The position numbers and the translations under genes are program-made. Source: JAQWRV01 sp045564915 (GTDB lineage: Bacteria > Pseudomonadota > Alphaproteobacteria > Rhodospirillales > Rhodospirillaceae). Taken from it: 64,000 nt of DNA. The DNA is taken from positions 1 to 64,000 of the forward strand of contig JBJLGL010000015.1 in the NCBI GenBank assembly GCA_045564915.1. The letters run 5' to 3'. Positions 52,867 to 62,553 of this stretch are shown here, piece after piece (position 1 is the first letter of the stretch; each line of letters opens with the position of its first letter). The notes beneath the pieces were generated by a model. The model was not told the origin of the DNA. It did not search any database and saw only the letters and a list, made by a program, of their open reading frames with translations.

Positions 52867-54468
52867 CTAGTTTCTATTTTCCTTAATCATATCCGAGGCT
52901 TTTTCGGCAATCATTAAGACCGCTGCATTAGTGTGTGCGCTAACTAGCGCTGGCATTATAGAGGCATCCGCGATGCGGAGACGCTGAATACCATGTACTT
53001 CTAGGTTGGTATTCACGACTGAATGGTCATCATTGCCCATCTTGCAGGTGCCAACTAGATGATTGCCACCAAATACTGTTTTTCTAAGATAGTCCTCCCA
53101 GTCTTGGTCCGATTGAATAGAGGAGCCGGGCAGGGTTTCACTCTCGACAAAGTCTCTGAATGCAGCCGAGGCGTATACTTTTCGCATCATTCTGCATCCC
53201 TTAATCATTAGTGCAATATCTCTGGCATCTGATAAGAGCTGCATGTTGATTACTGGGGTATCTTCGAACTTAGCCGAACGTAGGCGCACTCGACCGCGAC
53301 TATTTGGACGACACAAACTCACGATGCCATTGACACCGGCATGCCTGCTGGGTTTTGGCCCATCAGGAGACAATTCAAAATTATGAGGCGCGAACAAGAT
53401 TTCTAGGTCCGGACGGCCCTCATGATCTGCTGAATTATAAAAGGCGGCCGCCTGTGAGTATGGGCTGGCTGCCGGACCGCCCCTAGTGAAAAGCCATCGT
53501 AGCAAATGAGCTAATATCTTTACGGGTTTGTGCGCATCAAGGTTGTAGGTGTTCACCGAAACCCTTGCACCGATGCCTACATTGGGGTGCTCTTGTAAAT
53601 TGATGCCGACACCAGGACTATTCCTGATAACTGGAATTTCCATATCTTGTAGGTGGGCGCCAGGTCCAATGCCGGACAGCATCAATATTTTTGGCGTACC
53701 GATGGTGCCAGCTGTAACCACGATCTCCTTTTCTGCTTTTGCTCTTAATAGTGAGTTACCATGACGATAAGCAACGCCTCTGCAAACCTTATCATGGATC
53801 AATAATTGTTCGCAGTAAGCACCAGTTACTACCTTTAAGTTGGGCCGCCGTTTGATAGGATTTAGATAAGCCTGAGCCGCACTATGACGGCGTCCGCGTT
53901 TCTGTGTCACTTGTGCCAGAGCCACGCAAGATGAGGCGTAGCCGTTGTAGTCGGCGACAAGCGGGACACCGCATTCTTTTATTGCGTCGACAAACACTTG
54001 TGATAATGGATGCACTGAGCGGAGGGCAGAGACATTCAAGAAACCCTCCTTACCCCGCAGGCTGGCATCCCCCACCTCAGAATGTTCTATACGTCTAAAT
54101 AAGGGCTCGACATCCTTGTATGCCCAGCCTGTATTCCCTAGATCTGCCCAATTGTCATAGTCTTGCGGCTGACCACGTGAATAAAAGAGCCCATTAATGG
54201 AGCTGCTCCCGCCAAGACCCTTACCTGCTGCCCATATATCGGCCCTATTTTGGCGAGACGGGTCAGCTTCAACAGGGTAGTGCCAGTTGAGATTTGGATT
54301 GGCGATGGCGCGGGCCATTCCTGCTGGCACGTGAATTTCAGGCTGGAAATTAAACCCACCTGCTTCCAAGAGGAGAACCCTATGGGTGAGGTCGGCAGAC
54401 AAACGGTTTGCTAGCACACAGCCTGCAGTTCCAGCACCGACAATAATATAATCCCAGCTAGTCATCAT
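52867..54468 (-). CDS. GMC family FAD oxidoreductase
   Basis: 533-residue glucose-methanol-choline oxidoreductase. The FAD-binding motif VGAGTAGCVLANRLS (about 9-23) begins the protein. GGSSSINGLFYSRGQPQDYDNWA (about 86-108) and the C-terminal HLVGTCKMG and IADASIMPALVSAHTNAAVLMIAEK regions follow, with the active-site His/His-Asn area. It oxidises an alcohol; choline dehydrogenase-like is the nearest label, and the substrate is unknown. It lies on the opposite strand from LeuCD and next to a CoA-transferase gene. Confidence 0.9.
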   Translation of the reverse strand: MMTSWDYIIVGAGTAGCVLANRLSADLTHRVLLLEAGGFNFQPEIHVPAGMARAIANPNLNWHYPVEADPSRQNRADIWAAGKGLGGSSSINGLFYSRGQPQDYDNWADLGNTGWAYKDVEPLFRRIEHSEVGDASLRGKEGFLNVSALRSVHPLSQVFVDAIKECGVPLVADYNGYASSCVALAQVTQKRGRRHSAAQAYLNPIKRRPNLKVVTGAYCEQLLIHDKVCRGVAYRHGNSLLRAKAEKEIVVTAGTIGTPKILMLSGIGPGAHLQDMEIPVIRNSPGVGINLQEHPNVGIGARVSVNTYNLDAHKPVKILAHLLRWLFTRGGPAASPYSQAAAFYNSADHEGRPDLEILFAPHNFELSPDGPKPSRHAGVNGIVSLCRPNSRGRVRLRSAKFEDTPVINMQLLSDARDIALMIKGCRMMRKVYASAAFRDFVESETLPGSSIQSDQDWEDYLRKTVFGGNHLVGTCKMGNDDHSVVNTNLEVHGIQRLRIADASIMPALVSAHTNAAVLMIAEKASDMIKENRN

Positions 54469-54532
54469 ACAGCAAAAAATTGATAAGATTCATTCTGCAA
54501 GAAAACGGACAAATATCGACTTTCACATCCTT

Positions 54533-55735
54533 TTATTCCCCTGCGGCGATCTTATCCTCAAGCATCTTATGTACAGTCACATCGTCATACCCCATTTCAG
54601 CCAGCACCTCTTTAGTGTGTTCGCCTTGGCGCGGAAGGTCCTGGCGTATCCCAAGGCGCTCTCCGCCTATAGACAAAGGCATGTTGGGCAGCTTGATCTT
54701 ACGGCCTGCACCATCTCCGTCGGTTAGAGTCACTTCTGATAGACCATCCGCTGCATTCAAGTGCGGGTCGTCGAACAAGTCATGCGGTTTAGAGATCGGA
54801 GCGAAGGGAACACCCGTGGCTTCTAGTTCAAGCATTAGGTTAGTTTTGTCATAGTTCTTGAATAGTTCCTCGATTTTGGGCTTTAGCCATTTCCGGGCCT
54901 CTACCCTGCCATTATTACTCCGTAAATCTTCATTGGCCCATAAATCATCTAGGCCGAAGGCCTCGCAGAATTTTTTCCACTGAGTGTCGGAAACCACGCC
55001 AACAAATACTTTATCGTCGTCTCTTGTCTCAAAGACATCGTAAATTGCCCAGGCTGATACCCTTGCTGGCATGGGGTTGGCGGGGGTCCCTGTAACGCCG
55101 AATTGGGCCATGTGCTGCCCGACCAGATAGACCGTGGTCTCATACAGACTGGCAACAACGTGTTGGCCTTCGCCGGTCTGATTACGTTTGACTAGGGCAG
55201 AGAGAATGCCAATTACCCCGAACATGCCACCGGTAATGTCGATCACCGAGGAACCCGCTCTCAGAGGTTTTCCTGGGGGCCCAGTCATATAAGCAAGGCC
55301 ACCCATCATTTGCGCCACCTCGTCTAGGGCTGTGCGATGTTCATAAGGGCCAGAAAGGAAGCCTTTTTCCGAGCAGTAGATTAGGCTCTTGTTGATCTTC
55401 TTGAGATCTTCATAACCGAAGCCCAGCTTATCCATCGCGCCTGGTCGGAAGTTTTCAATGACGATATCTGCCTTTTTGATGAGTTCTATTGCGACGCTAT
55501 GACCGGTCTCGTTCTTAAGATCGAGGCATATGGAGCGCTTGTTACGGTTGAACATAGGGAAATAGCCCGAGCCGGAGCCAATCAGTCGGCGGGTGTTATC
55601 GCCTTTTAACGGCTCGATCTTAATCACGTCAGCCCCTAAATCAGCAAGGATACACCCTACCGTTGGTCCCATCACCATATGGGTAAATTCAATAACTTTT
55701 GTCCCGGCCAAAGGAAGATTAGCTGAGTCTGCCAT
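54533..55735 (-). CDS. CaiB/BaiF family (class III) CoA-transferase
   Basis: 400 residues. The N-terminus has GTKVIEFTHMVMGPTVGCILADLGADVIKIEP, then NRNKRSICLDLKNETG, VIENFRPGAMDKLG and IDITGGMFGVIGILSALVKR. The conserved Asp of the CoA-thioester intermediate is expected in the DIT segment. It moves CoA between carboxylic acids. An in-frame TTG at 55741 is less likely than the ATG at 55735, which has AGGGGAT upstream. It is divergent from the HMG-CoA-lyase-type gene, suggesting a shared regulated promoter region. Confidence 0.92.
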   Translation of the reverse strand: MADSANLPLAGTKVIEFTHMVMGPTVGCILADLGADVIKIEPLKGDNTRRLIGSGSGYFPMFNRNKRSICLDLKNETGHSVAIELIKKADIVIENFRPGAMDKLGFGYEDLKKINKSLIYCSEKGFLSGPYEHRTALDEVAQMMGGLAYMTGPPGKPLRAGSSVIDITGGMFGVIGILSALVKRNQTGEGQHVVASLYETTVYLVGQHMAQFGVTGTPANPMPARVSAWAIYDVFETRDDDKVFVGVVSDTQWKKFCEAFGLDDLWANEDLRSNNGRVEARKWLKPKIEELFKNYDKTNLMLELEATGVPFAPISKPHDLFDDPHLNAADGLSEVTLTDGDGAGRKIKLPNMPLSIGGERLGIRQDLPRQGEHTKEVLAEMGYDDVTVHKMLEDKIAAGE

Positions 55736-55902
55736 AGGCAAATCCCCTGTTTTTATGCATGATCGTGTTCTTTTTGGCAGGCCTCTATGGACCTGATGAA
55801 CCTCCGATCATATATATTGGTGAGGGAACAGCAAGCTGTGCTCTAGTGGCATTTGCTGGAAAAATTTGGAGCCTTTTATCCACCCTTTCTATGGACCTTT
55901 GA

Positions 55903-56895
55903 ATGACCCATATTATGGATGATATTGATATCCTGATCAGTGAAGTGGGCCCTCGAGATGGTCTGCAGTCGGTACAGTCGATTATGCCGACTGATGCTAA
56001 GATGGCCTGGATCAAGGCTGAGCATGAGGCTGGAGTGCGCGAAATTGAGGTCGGTTCCTTCGTTCCACCAAGAATCTTGCCACAACTGTCCGATACTGCG
56101 GAAATTGTAAGATACGCGCGTACGCTGAAGGATCTACAAGTTGCAGTTTTGGTGCCGAATTATAAGGGTGCGGCGAACGCTATTAATGCTGGCGCTCAAA
56201 AAATTACTTTACCATTGTCGGTATCTGAGACTCACTCCCTGGCCAACTTGAAAAAGAATCATGAACAGGTACTCCAGGAAGTAGAAAAGATTGTTGAACT
56301 CATAAAATCGACACCAGAAGATAGGCGGCCTCATTTTGAGGGCGGCCTATCAACTGCATTTGGTTGTACCCTGGAAGGGCATGTGCCCCAGGCGAATGTG
56401 ATAAAGATGGCTGAGAAGCTTATAGGCCTTGGTTGTGACGAAGTGGGCCTGGCAGACACAACCGGTTATGCCAATCCTATTCAAGTAAAGGAATTGGTTA
56501 AGGGTATCTGGGTTGCTGTGGGTCGGAACAAGCTTTCTGGCATTCATCTACATAATACGCGTGGACAAGGGTTAGCCAACGTAATTGCGGCACTTGATAT
56601 AGGGCTAGATACGCTGGATAGCTCGCTCGGTGGTTTAGGCGGTTGTCCATTTGCACCGGGAGCTTCTGGCAACATAATCACCGAAGATCTCGTTTTTCTA
56701 CTCGATAGTATGGGCCTGAGAACTGGTATTGATCTCAATAAACTTATTGCCGTGCGCGATATACTTACCGATGCTATGCCCGGAGAAGCTATGTATGGTT
56801 TTACACCGGATGCGGGTCTACCTAAGGGCTATGTTCAGACTGTCCAGGGTGGTTCAGGCTGGGGTCATGCCAAAGGCAAACTCGCCGCGGAATAG
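55903..56895 (+). CDS. HMG-CoA lyase family protein
   Basis: 330 residues, a TIM-barrel lyase of the HMGL-like family: EVGPRDGLQ at about 14-22, EVGSFVPP, a metal-site region LHNTRGQGLANV with His, GGLGGCPFAPGASGN with the catalytic-loop Cys, and TEDLVFLLDSMG. 3-Hydroxy-3-methylglutaryl-CoA lyase cleaves HMG-CoA into acetoacetate and acetyl-CoA; related members act on citramalyl-CoA-like substrates. With the CoA-transferase opposite, it suggests activation and cleavage of a branched hydroxy acid. It converges on the MFS gene 10 bases away. Confidence 0.9.
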   Translation: MTHIMDDIDILISEVGPRDGLQSVQSIMPTDAKMAWIKAEHEAGVREIEVGSFVPPRILPQLSDTAEIVRYARTLKDLQVAVLVPNYKGAANAINAGAQKITLPLSVSETHSLANLKKNHEQVLQEVEKIVELIKSTPEDRRPHFEGGLSTAFGCTLEGHVPQANVIKMAEKLIGLGCDEVGLADTTGYANPIQVKELVKGIWVAVGRNKLSGIHLHNTRGQGLANVIAALDIGLDTLDSSLGGLGGCPFAPGASGNIITEDLVFLLDSMGLRTGIDLNKLIAVRDILTDAMPGEAMYGFTPDAGLPKGYVQTVQGGSGWGHAKGKLAAE

Positions 56896-56905
56896 TTTAT
56901 TCCGT

Positions 56906-58270
56906 CTATATTGCTTGTTTTGTCATCCAATCTACACGGCTAGCGCTCTCGCGATATGCTTTCAGGCCATATGCAATCAGTATAGTTCCCATAGAACCCA
57001 TCACAGCAGTTACCAGTGCCATGGAATAATGAATCTCATTGGGGTTGCCAAATACGTTGTCAGTCACCCAGCCCATGGCGAAGGGTCCAATGCCGGCTCC
57101 ACCAATACCTATGACAAGAATATAGCCCGAAGTGACTACCCCACGCATTTGATTAGGCGTCATGTCATTAACTGCTGCTAAAGCCTGCGCTGGTGGCCAG
57201 TTGGAAAAAATACCTGATATTGCGAATAAGGCGAGACATAGTTCAGGCGTGGGCATCAATGGTGCAATGGCTGTACCGACTGTTAAACCAGCACCACCCC
57301 ATAGAACCGTGCGCATCGCACCATCCGTTTTGCCACTGTCTTTGAACCAGTTGGTGACATACCCGCTGGAAATAGCTGAAACAATACCAAACATTCCGCC
57401 AAAAAGGCCGTACCACAGACTGAATTGAGGCACTGTCCAGCCATGTACCCGGCCAAACAATGAAGGCATCCAGTTTACCCAGCCATAGACAGCCATCAGG
57501 ATAAAGGCGACACCGAAGTGATGACAAAGTAACGTTACCTTGTTCTGATTCAAGAAGGCAAAGATTTCAGCCCAAGATGGCTTCTCGCTTTTGGATTTTG
57601 CGACTTCCTTACGTTTAGGTTCGCGCACTGTAAGGGCCATTAAGATCGCTGGTGTGAGTCCCGCCAGTCCTATGATAATAAAAACGGCCTGCCATGCGGG
57701 TATTTCTCCTAGGATTGGCATGTTGAACATGTTGACCTGGTTAGCAAAGGCCCCAGTAAAAGCAATAAGTAGTCCTCCAAACACATAAGTGAGCCCCGTA
57801 CCGAATGCGGTCGCCATGGTGTATATACCAAAAGCTTTTGGCCTATCGCGTGGCGGGAAATAGTCGCCGATGAGGGAGGCCGTGCACGGATTTAATGTGG
57901 CTTCACCGATACCCACTCCAACACGCATACCAAACAAACCCGTAAAGCTGCGAACTAGGCCGCAGCCAGCCGTAAAGATGCTCCACATTGCTGTGCCGAT
58001 AGTCAGCAAATTTTTTCGGTTATAGCGGTCGGCGGCCCAACCGATAGGAATTACGAAGATAGAATAAAATACGGCGAAGGCTAGGCCTTGAATAATACCC
58101 ATTTCGGTATCGGAAAACCCAAGGTCCTGCTGTATTGCGGGGGTTAGTAGTCCAACGATAATGCGGTCCATAAACCCGAAGAAATAGGCAAATACGATGA
58201 TGCCCATACAATACCAGGAATAACGTGGATCCGGATAATCGGCGGTGTCCTGCGAGGATATATCTGACAT
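56906..58270 (-). CDS. MFS transporter
   Basis: 454 residues with about 12 membrane helices. Family signatures are seen: GWAADRYNRKNLL between helices 2 and 3, GVGIGEATLNPCTASLIGDYFPPRDRPKAFGIY, and the long central loop (about 205-225) with REPKRKEVAKSKSEKPS. The pattern is that of the spinster/ACS-like group moving organic anions. An ATG at 58354 is in frame, but the ATG at 58270 has GAGGGG upstream. Its position suggests import of the substrate handled by the lyase and CoA-transferase. Confidence 0.88.
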   Translation of the reverse strand: MSDISSQDTADYPDPRYSWYCMGIIVFAYFFGFMDRIIVGLLTPAIQQDLGFSDTEMGIIQGLAFAVFYSIFVIPIGWAADRYNRKNLLTIGTAMWSIFTAGCGLVRSFTGLFGMRVGVGIGEATLNPCTASLIGDYFPPRDRPKAFGIYTMATAFGTGLTYVFGGLLIAFTGAFANQVNMFNMPILGEIPAWQAVFIIIGLAGLTPAILMALTVREPKRKEVAKSKSEKPSWAEIFAFLNQNKVTLLCHHFGVAFILMAVYGWVNWMPSLFGRVHGWTVPQFSLWYGLFGGMFGIVSAISSGYVTNWFKDSGKTDGAMRTVLWGGAGLTVGTAIAPLMPTPELCLALFAISGIFSNWPPAQALAAVNDMTPNQMRGVVTSGYILVIGIGGAGIGPFAMGWVTDNVFGNPNEIHYSMALVTAVMGSMGTILIAYGLKAYRESASRVDWMTKQAI

Positions 58271-58483
58271 GCCTTGGTTCCCCTCTTCAAAATAAACACA
58301 TGTCTCTAGCAGGCCAGAGCATGATTCGCCAGTATTCACGTTAGCCGGTATCACTTGCGCTCTGTATAATTTAAGATTCCCCGATATTTTGTGACTACAA
58401 TCTCTTTATATCTTTATGAATGGGGAATGTGACGATGGTGCTAAGGTGTAACACTGAGAATCACTGTTTATGAGGGGGTACTG

Positions 58484-59848
58484 ATGACGACAGCATCAAA
58501 ACCTGAGGTTCAACTTCCGCTACTAATTGCCGTTGGCTGGGGAATAGGTACGGTCGTTCCTTCCATTATGTTCAACATCACCAATATCTGGCTGATGCGT
58601 TTTATGACAGATATATTAGGGATTGCTGCTGTCGCGGCTGGGACCATATTTGCTATTTCGAAAATCTATGATGCAATTACAGACCCAGCTATGGGAGTAC
58701 TTAGTGACCGCACGCGAACGCGATGGGGACGCCACCGACCCTATTTAGTATTGGGTGGAATCGTATGTGGGCTGTCATTGATTGCTTTGTTTTCTCCACC
58801 CAGTGGAATTGTCGGTTCAACCGCTGTTTGGTATATGCTCGCTGCACTTATCTTGTATTCTACAGGATACACGATCTTCAATGTGCCATATCTCGCTATG
58901 CCAGCTGAGATGTCTAACAACTACCATGAACGTTCTTTCTTGATGTCGTGGCGTGTGACTGCGATTCAAGTTGCTCAGGTTGGAGCCTTGATTCTATCGC
59001 CTTTCATCTTGGAATATGCCGGTGGTGGACGGTTTGGGCACGCAGTGATCGGCTGGAGTATGGCCGTTGTGGTGGTGTTGGCGGCAGGCTTGTGTTTTGC
59101 AATGACTGCAAAGGCACCCTTTCATGAGGTGCCGCAAGGACCCTCTCCCTCCTTTAAAGAGCAATTAAGAACGGTAGCTGAGAACACACCTTTCTTGAAG
59201 CTAGTGGTAATAAAATTTCTTATGTTGCTTGCTAATTCGTTTTCTTTTGGTGGGTATGCTTATTTCGTGCAACGCGTGTTGGAGCAGCCGACCAAGACAA
59301 TGGGTTTCATGTTTGCCACATCAACTGCTGCTAGTTTGCTGACGATTCCTCTTTGGTTGAAGTTTTCGCGACGTGTTGGAAAGCAGTGGGCTCTAATTTT
59401 TGCTTGTAGCATACTTGCGCTATCTGCCCTTTCGTGGTTGGTAGCTGACGCTAGCGATCCCTTGGCACTCATTCTACTTCGGCCGATGGGTACAGGCATT
59501 GCAGCTGCTGGTATTCTAATCATCGGTCAGTCCATGTTACCGGATACCATCGAGTATGATCGCCGGCGCACAGGGTTAGAGCGTGCGGGCGTATTTGCCG
59601 GTATCTATACGACCGCCGAGAAAATGGCCTATGCATTAGGACCAGCAATCACTGGCCTCTTGCTCGGTGCTATGGGTTATGTGTCCGGCACAGCTGGAGC
59701 GGCCATAGTTCAGCCAGAAAGCGCAATTAGTGCAATTTATATCACGGTTGGTATCGCACCTGTAGTTTGTCTAGTGGGCGCGGTTGGCATGCTCTTATTC
59801 TATGATTTGGATGAAGCTAAGTTACAGGCGACGAAGAGGGTCGCTTAA
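58484..59848 (+). CDS. GPH-family (MelB-type) cation symporter
   Basis: 454-residue membrane protein with about 12 helices. The segment FAISKIYDAITDPAMGVLSDRTRTRWGRHRPYLVLGG (about 58-94) is the hallmark of glycoside-pentoside-hexuronide:cation symporters. The substrate may be a sugar or glucuronide, though some members move other solutes. GAGGGGG precedes the ATG. It is divergent from the MFS gene and ends with a hairpin shared with icd. Confidence 0.88.
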   Translation: MTTASKPEVQLPLLIAVGWGIGTVVPSIMFNITNIWLMRFMTDILGIAAVAAGTIFAISKIYDAITDPAMGVLSDRTRTRWGRHRPYLVLGGIVCGLSLIALFSPPSGIVGSTAVWYMLAALILYSTGYTIFNVPYLAMPAEMSNNYHERSFLMSWRVTAIQVAQVGALILSPFILEYAGGGRFGHAVIGWSMAVVVVLAAGLCFAMTAKAPFHEVPQGPSPSFKEQLRTVAENTPFLKLVVIKFLMLLANSFSFGGYAYFVQRVLEQPTKTMGFMFATSTAASLLTIPLWLKFSRRVGKQWALIFACSILALSALSWLVADASDPLALILLRPMGTGIAAAGILIIGQSMLPDTIEYDRRRTGLERAGVFAGIYTTAEKMAYALGPAITGLLLGAMGYVSGTAGAAIVQPESAISAIYITVGIAPVVCLVGAVGMLLFYDLDEAKLQATKRVA

Positions 59849-59868
59849 GCCTTAATTTTGAAACGAGC

Positions 59869-59900
59869 TTACGGCGTCTCGCAATATAGAGACGCCGTAA
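59869..59900. terminator. Bidirectional hairpin terminator
   Basis: A perfect 12-bp stem TTACGGCGTCTC/GAGACGCCGTAA with an 8-base loop lies between the convergent GPH symporter and icd genes, 20 and 25 bases after their stops. There is no long T-tract, but the stem is strong. Confidence 0.75.
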
Positions 59901-59924
59901 CTACTTAAGAGCTGAGATATGATA

Positions 59925-61139
59925 TTATCCCATCTCAGCTCGCAACATCTCATCCAACTTTTCGAGGAACTGATTGGTTGTCATCCAGGACTGCTCTGGA
60001 CCGATAAGGATAGCCAAATCTTTGGTCATGAAGCCATTCTCAACAGCCTTTACGCATACTGTTTCAAGCTTTTCAGCAAAACCAACAACATCTGATGTAC
60101 CATCAAACTCCCCACGATACTTAAGCCCGCGTGTCCAGGCGAAAATTGACGCAATTGGATTAGTTGACGTTTCTTTACCCTGCTGGTGCAGGCGATAGTG
60201 ACGGGTCACAGTTCCATGTGCAGCTTCTGCCTCTACTGTTCTTCCATCAGGTGTCATCAGAACAGATGACATGAGGCCAAGCGATCCAAAGCCCTGCGCG
60301 ACTGTATCGGATTGCACGTCGCCGTCATAGTTCTTGCAAGCCCATACATATCCACCGGACCATTTCATGGCGCAGGCAACCATATCATCAATAAGGCGAT
60401 GCTCGTAAGTGAGACTTTGTGCCTCAAACTTATCCCTAAATTCTTTCTGATAGACTTCTTCAAATAAGTCCTTGAAGCGCCCATCATAAGCTTTCAGGAT
60501 CGTGTTCTTGGTCGACATATAGACCGGATAATTGCGCTGTAGCCCATAGTTCATGCATGCTCGCGCAAATCCTCTGATGGATTCATCCAAATTATACATT
60601 CCCATAGCAACGCCCGCTTCCGGGAAATCATATACATCAAACTCCATTGGTTGACCGCCATCGTTTGGCTGGAAGGTGAGGGTCAATTTACCGGGCCCTG
60701 GGACCTTGAAGTCAGTGGCACGATATTGGTCGCCAAAAGCGTGACGGCCGATGACAATCGGTTCCGTCCAACCGGGTACATAACGTGGAACGTTGGAGCA
60801 GATTATAGGCTCACGGAATACTGTGCCACCAAGTATATTACGTATTGTCCCATTGGGGGAGCGCCACATTTTCTTCAGACCAAATTCCTCAACACGATCC
60901 TCGTCAGGTGTAATGGTGGCACATTTTACACCAACCCCGTATTCTTGAATCGCATTAGCAGCATCGATAGTGATCTGATCATCGGTTTTGTCGCGCGCCT
61001 CAACACCAAGATCGAAGTACTTCAATTCAACATCCAGGTAGGGGAGGATCAGTTTGTTTTTGATGAACTCCCAAATGATACGGGTCATTTCATCGCCGTC
61101 GAGTTCGACAATAGGGTTCTTGACTTTAATTTTGCTCAC
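59925..61139 (-). CDS. icd: NADP-dependent isocitrate dehydrogenase
   Basis: 404 residues of the eukaryote-like homodimeric NADP enzyme: VELDGDEMTRIIWEFIK, the substrate site MWRSPNGTIRNILGGTVFREP, GRHAFGDQYRATD, and the C-terminal AHGTVTRHYR with TNPIASIFAWTRGL. It oxidises isocitrate to 2-oxoglutarate in the TCA cycle. The start is a GTG with AAGGGA 8 bases upstream. It ends at a hairpin facing the GPH symporter. Confidence 0.97.
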   Translation of the reverse strand: MSKIKVKNPIVELDGDEMTRIIWEFIKNKLILPYLDVELKYFDLGVEARDKTDDQITIDAANAIQEYGVGVKCATITPDEDRVEEFGLKKMWRSPNGTIRNILGGTVFREPIICSNVPRYVPGWTEPIVIGRHAFGDQYRATDFKVPGPGKLTLTFQPNDGGQPMEFDVYDFPEAGVAMGMYNLDESIRGFARACMNYGLQRNYPVYMSTKNTILKAYDGRFKDLFEEVYQKEFRDKFEAQSLTYEHRLIDDMVACAMKWSGGYVWACKNYDGDVQSDTVAQGFGSLGLMSSVLMTPDGRTVEAEAAHGTVTRHYRLHQQGKETSTNPIASIFAWTRGLKYRGEFDGTSDVVGFAEKLETVCVKAVENGFMTKDLAILIGPEQSWMTTNQFLEKLDEMLRAEMG

Positions 61140-61285
61140 TGATGGTTCCCTTCTAAGCGGTTCGCCCGCGCCTGCTATTTAGAGGTAGAATTGCCCTAGC
61201 GCTATTCTTGTTATTTTAGTGTCGGGAAATTAGGCAAGACAGCCAGTTGGTGCAAGCCTGCTTGCGCATGTAATTGGCCAAGCTC

Positions 61286-61897
61286 TCAGGTTTCAGACAA
61301 ATTAGGGTGCCCTGGATCAGGAAAGTCTACCAAATTGGCTAGTTTCGTCTGAATAGCTGGAATTATTTCCGAAACTTCATTGACGACCATAAATAGCTCT
61401 TCCATTGGTTCATATGCAAAACCGCCATTACGAATCTCTTCAGACATAGCCACGAGTTGATCCCAATACCCATGCCAGTTGGCGAGAATGATAGGTTTAT
61501 GGTGAACAGACAGTTGGCGCCAAGCCACAATTTCGAAAAACTCTTCTAGAGTTCCCAAACCGCCAGGAAGGACGCAAAATGCGTCGGCGTGCTCGAACAT
61601 GGTGCGTTTGCGTGTGTGCATATCCGGTACGACGATAATCTGAGCTTTCTTATGTCTGATTTCCTGCCCAGTTAAGAATTCTGGAATAATGCCGACAGCA
61701 TGGCCCCCATGAATTAGTAAAGAATCGCATATGGAACCCATCAGGCCACTTCTACCCCCGCCAAAAACCAGGCCAATCCTAGATTGGGCCATCTCACGGC
61801 CAAGATCAGCAGCCATTTTGGCAAAATCCTGATCGTTACCGGCCTGAGAACCGCAGAAAATGCAAACACTTATAGTTTTATGCTGTTTATTAACCAT
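61286..61897 (-). CDS. LOG family protein (cytokinin-riboside-monophosphate phosphoribohydrolase type)
   Basis: 203 residues with the LOG signatures: SVCIFCGSQAG at the start, GLVFGGGRSGLMGSI, then the catalytic PGGLGTLEEFFEI (about 111-123) and WRQLSVHHKPIIL. Members cleave the base from nucleoside monophosphates; in bacteria the natural substrate is often AMP-like. Its length fits TIGR00730. It stands between icd and cytochrome genes as its own unit. Confidence 0.92.
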   Translation of the reverse strand: MVNKQHKTISVCIFCGSQAGNDQDFAKMAADLGREMAQSRIGLVFGGGRSGLMGSICDSLLIHGGHAVGIIPEFLTGQEIRHKKAQIIVVPDMHTRKRTMFEHADAFCVLPGGLGTLEEFFEIVAWRQLSVHHKPIILANWHGYWDQLVAMSEEIRNGGFAYEPMEELFMVVNEVSEIIPAIQTKLANLVDFPDPGHPNLSET

Positions 61898-62038
61898 AGT
61901 TATATTATGGGATTATTAGATCAGTTCATTTAGTAGTTGGCTTGCTAGTCGGGTAGGAAATATGTACTTCTGTAGATGGTGGTCTAACACGAATCAGAGC
62001 TTTGTTGTTCTCGATTGTAGATCGGTGGGAGAAAACAA

Positions 62039-62476
62039 ATGAAACTTGTAGTTATGAGGTCGATCGCGGCTGCGATCACAATATTGGTTGGGCTTGCTTC
62101 AGCGCAAGCAGCCGATAAGGATTTTATTGATTATCGCATAAACCTGATGAAATCATTAGGTGCTCATGCGGGTGCCTTGGGTGCTATCGCACAGAACAAG
62201 GTTCCTTATGGAGATAATTTAGCTCTACATGCTGACGCTATTGGTGCGGCTGCTGATGCAGCGCTACTCGCATTCGAGAAAAACTTGCCAGGTGGAACTG
62301 CTGCTGCCAACATATGGGAAAATTGGGACGATTTTGCAGGTCGCTTTCAAGCGCTTTCAGCTTCGGCCAAGGAAGTTGCAGCTGCAGCGCGCAGTGGCGG
62401 CATGGCTGCTGCAGGGCCAAAAATGCGTGGTCTCTTTACCTGTAAGTCATGCCACGACGAATACAGGACTGAATAG
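62039..62476 (+). CDS. Cytochrome c'-type protein
   Basis: 145 residues with a signal peptide (about 1-24, ending ASAQA) and the class II cytochrome c pattern of four helices with the haem motif CKSCH close to the C-terminus (about 136-140). It would be periplasmic with one haem. Cytochromes c' often bind NO or accept electrons. The neighbouring cytochrome b561 on the opposite strand may be its redox partner. Confidence 0.9.
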   Translation: MKLVVMRSIAAAITILVGLASAQAADKDFIDYRINLMKSLGAHAGALGAIAQNKVPYGDNLALHADAIGAAADAALLAFEKNLPGGTAAANIWENWDDFAGRFQALSASAKEVAAAARSGGMAAAGPKMRGLFTCKSCHDEYRTE

Positions 62477-62503
62477 CTAAATTTTCGAGTCATGAGATAG
62501 ATC

Positions 62504-62536
62504 AGCAGCCTGTTTTCCAGGCTGCTTGTCTTGCTG
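62504..62536 (+). terminator. Hairpin terminator after cytochrome c'
   Basis: A 9-bp stem AGCAGCCTG/CAGGCTGCT with loop TTTTC (62504-62526) is followed by a T-rich stretch. It lies between the converging cytochrome c' and b561 genes. Confidence 0.7.
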
Positions 62537-62553
62537 TGCCTTTTTCACTAATT

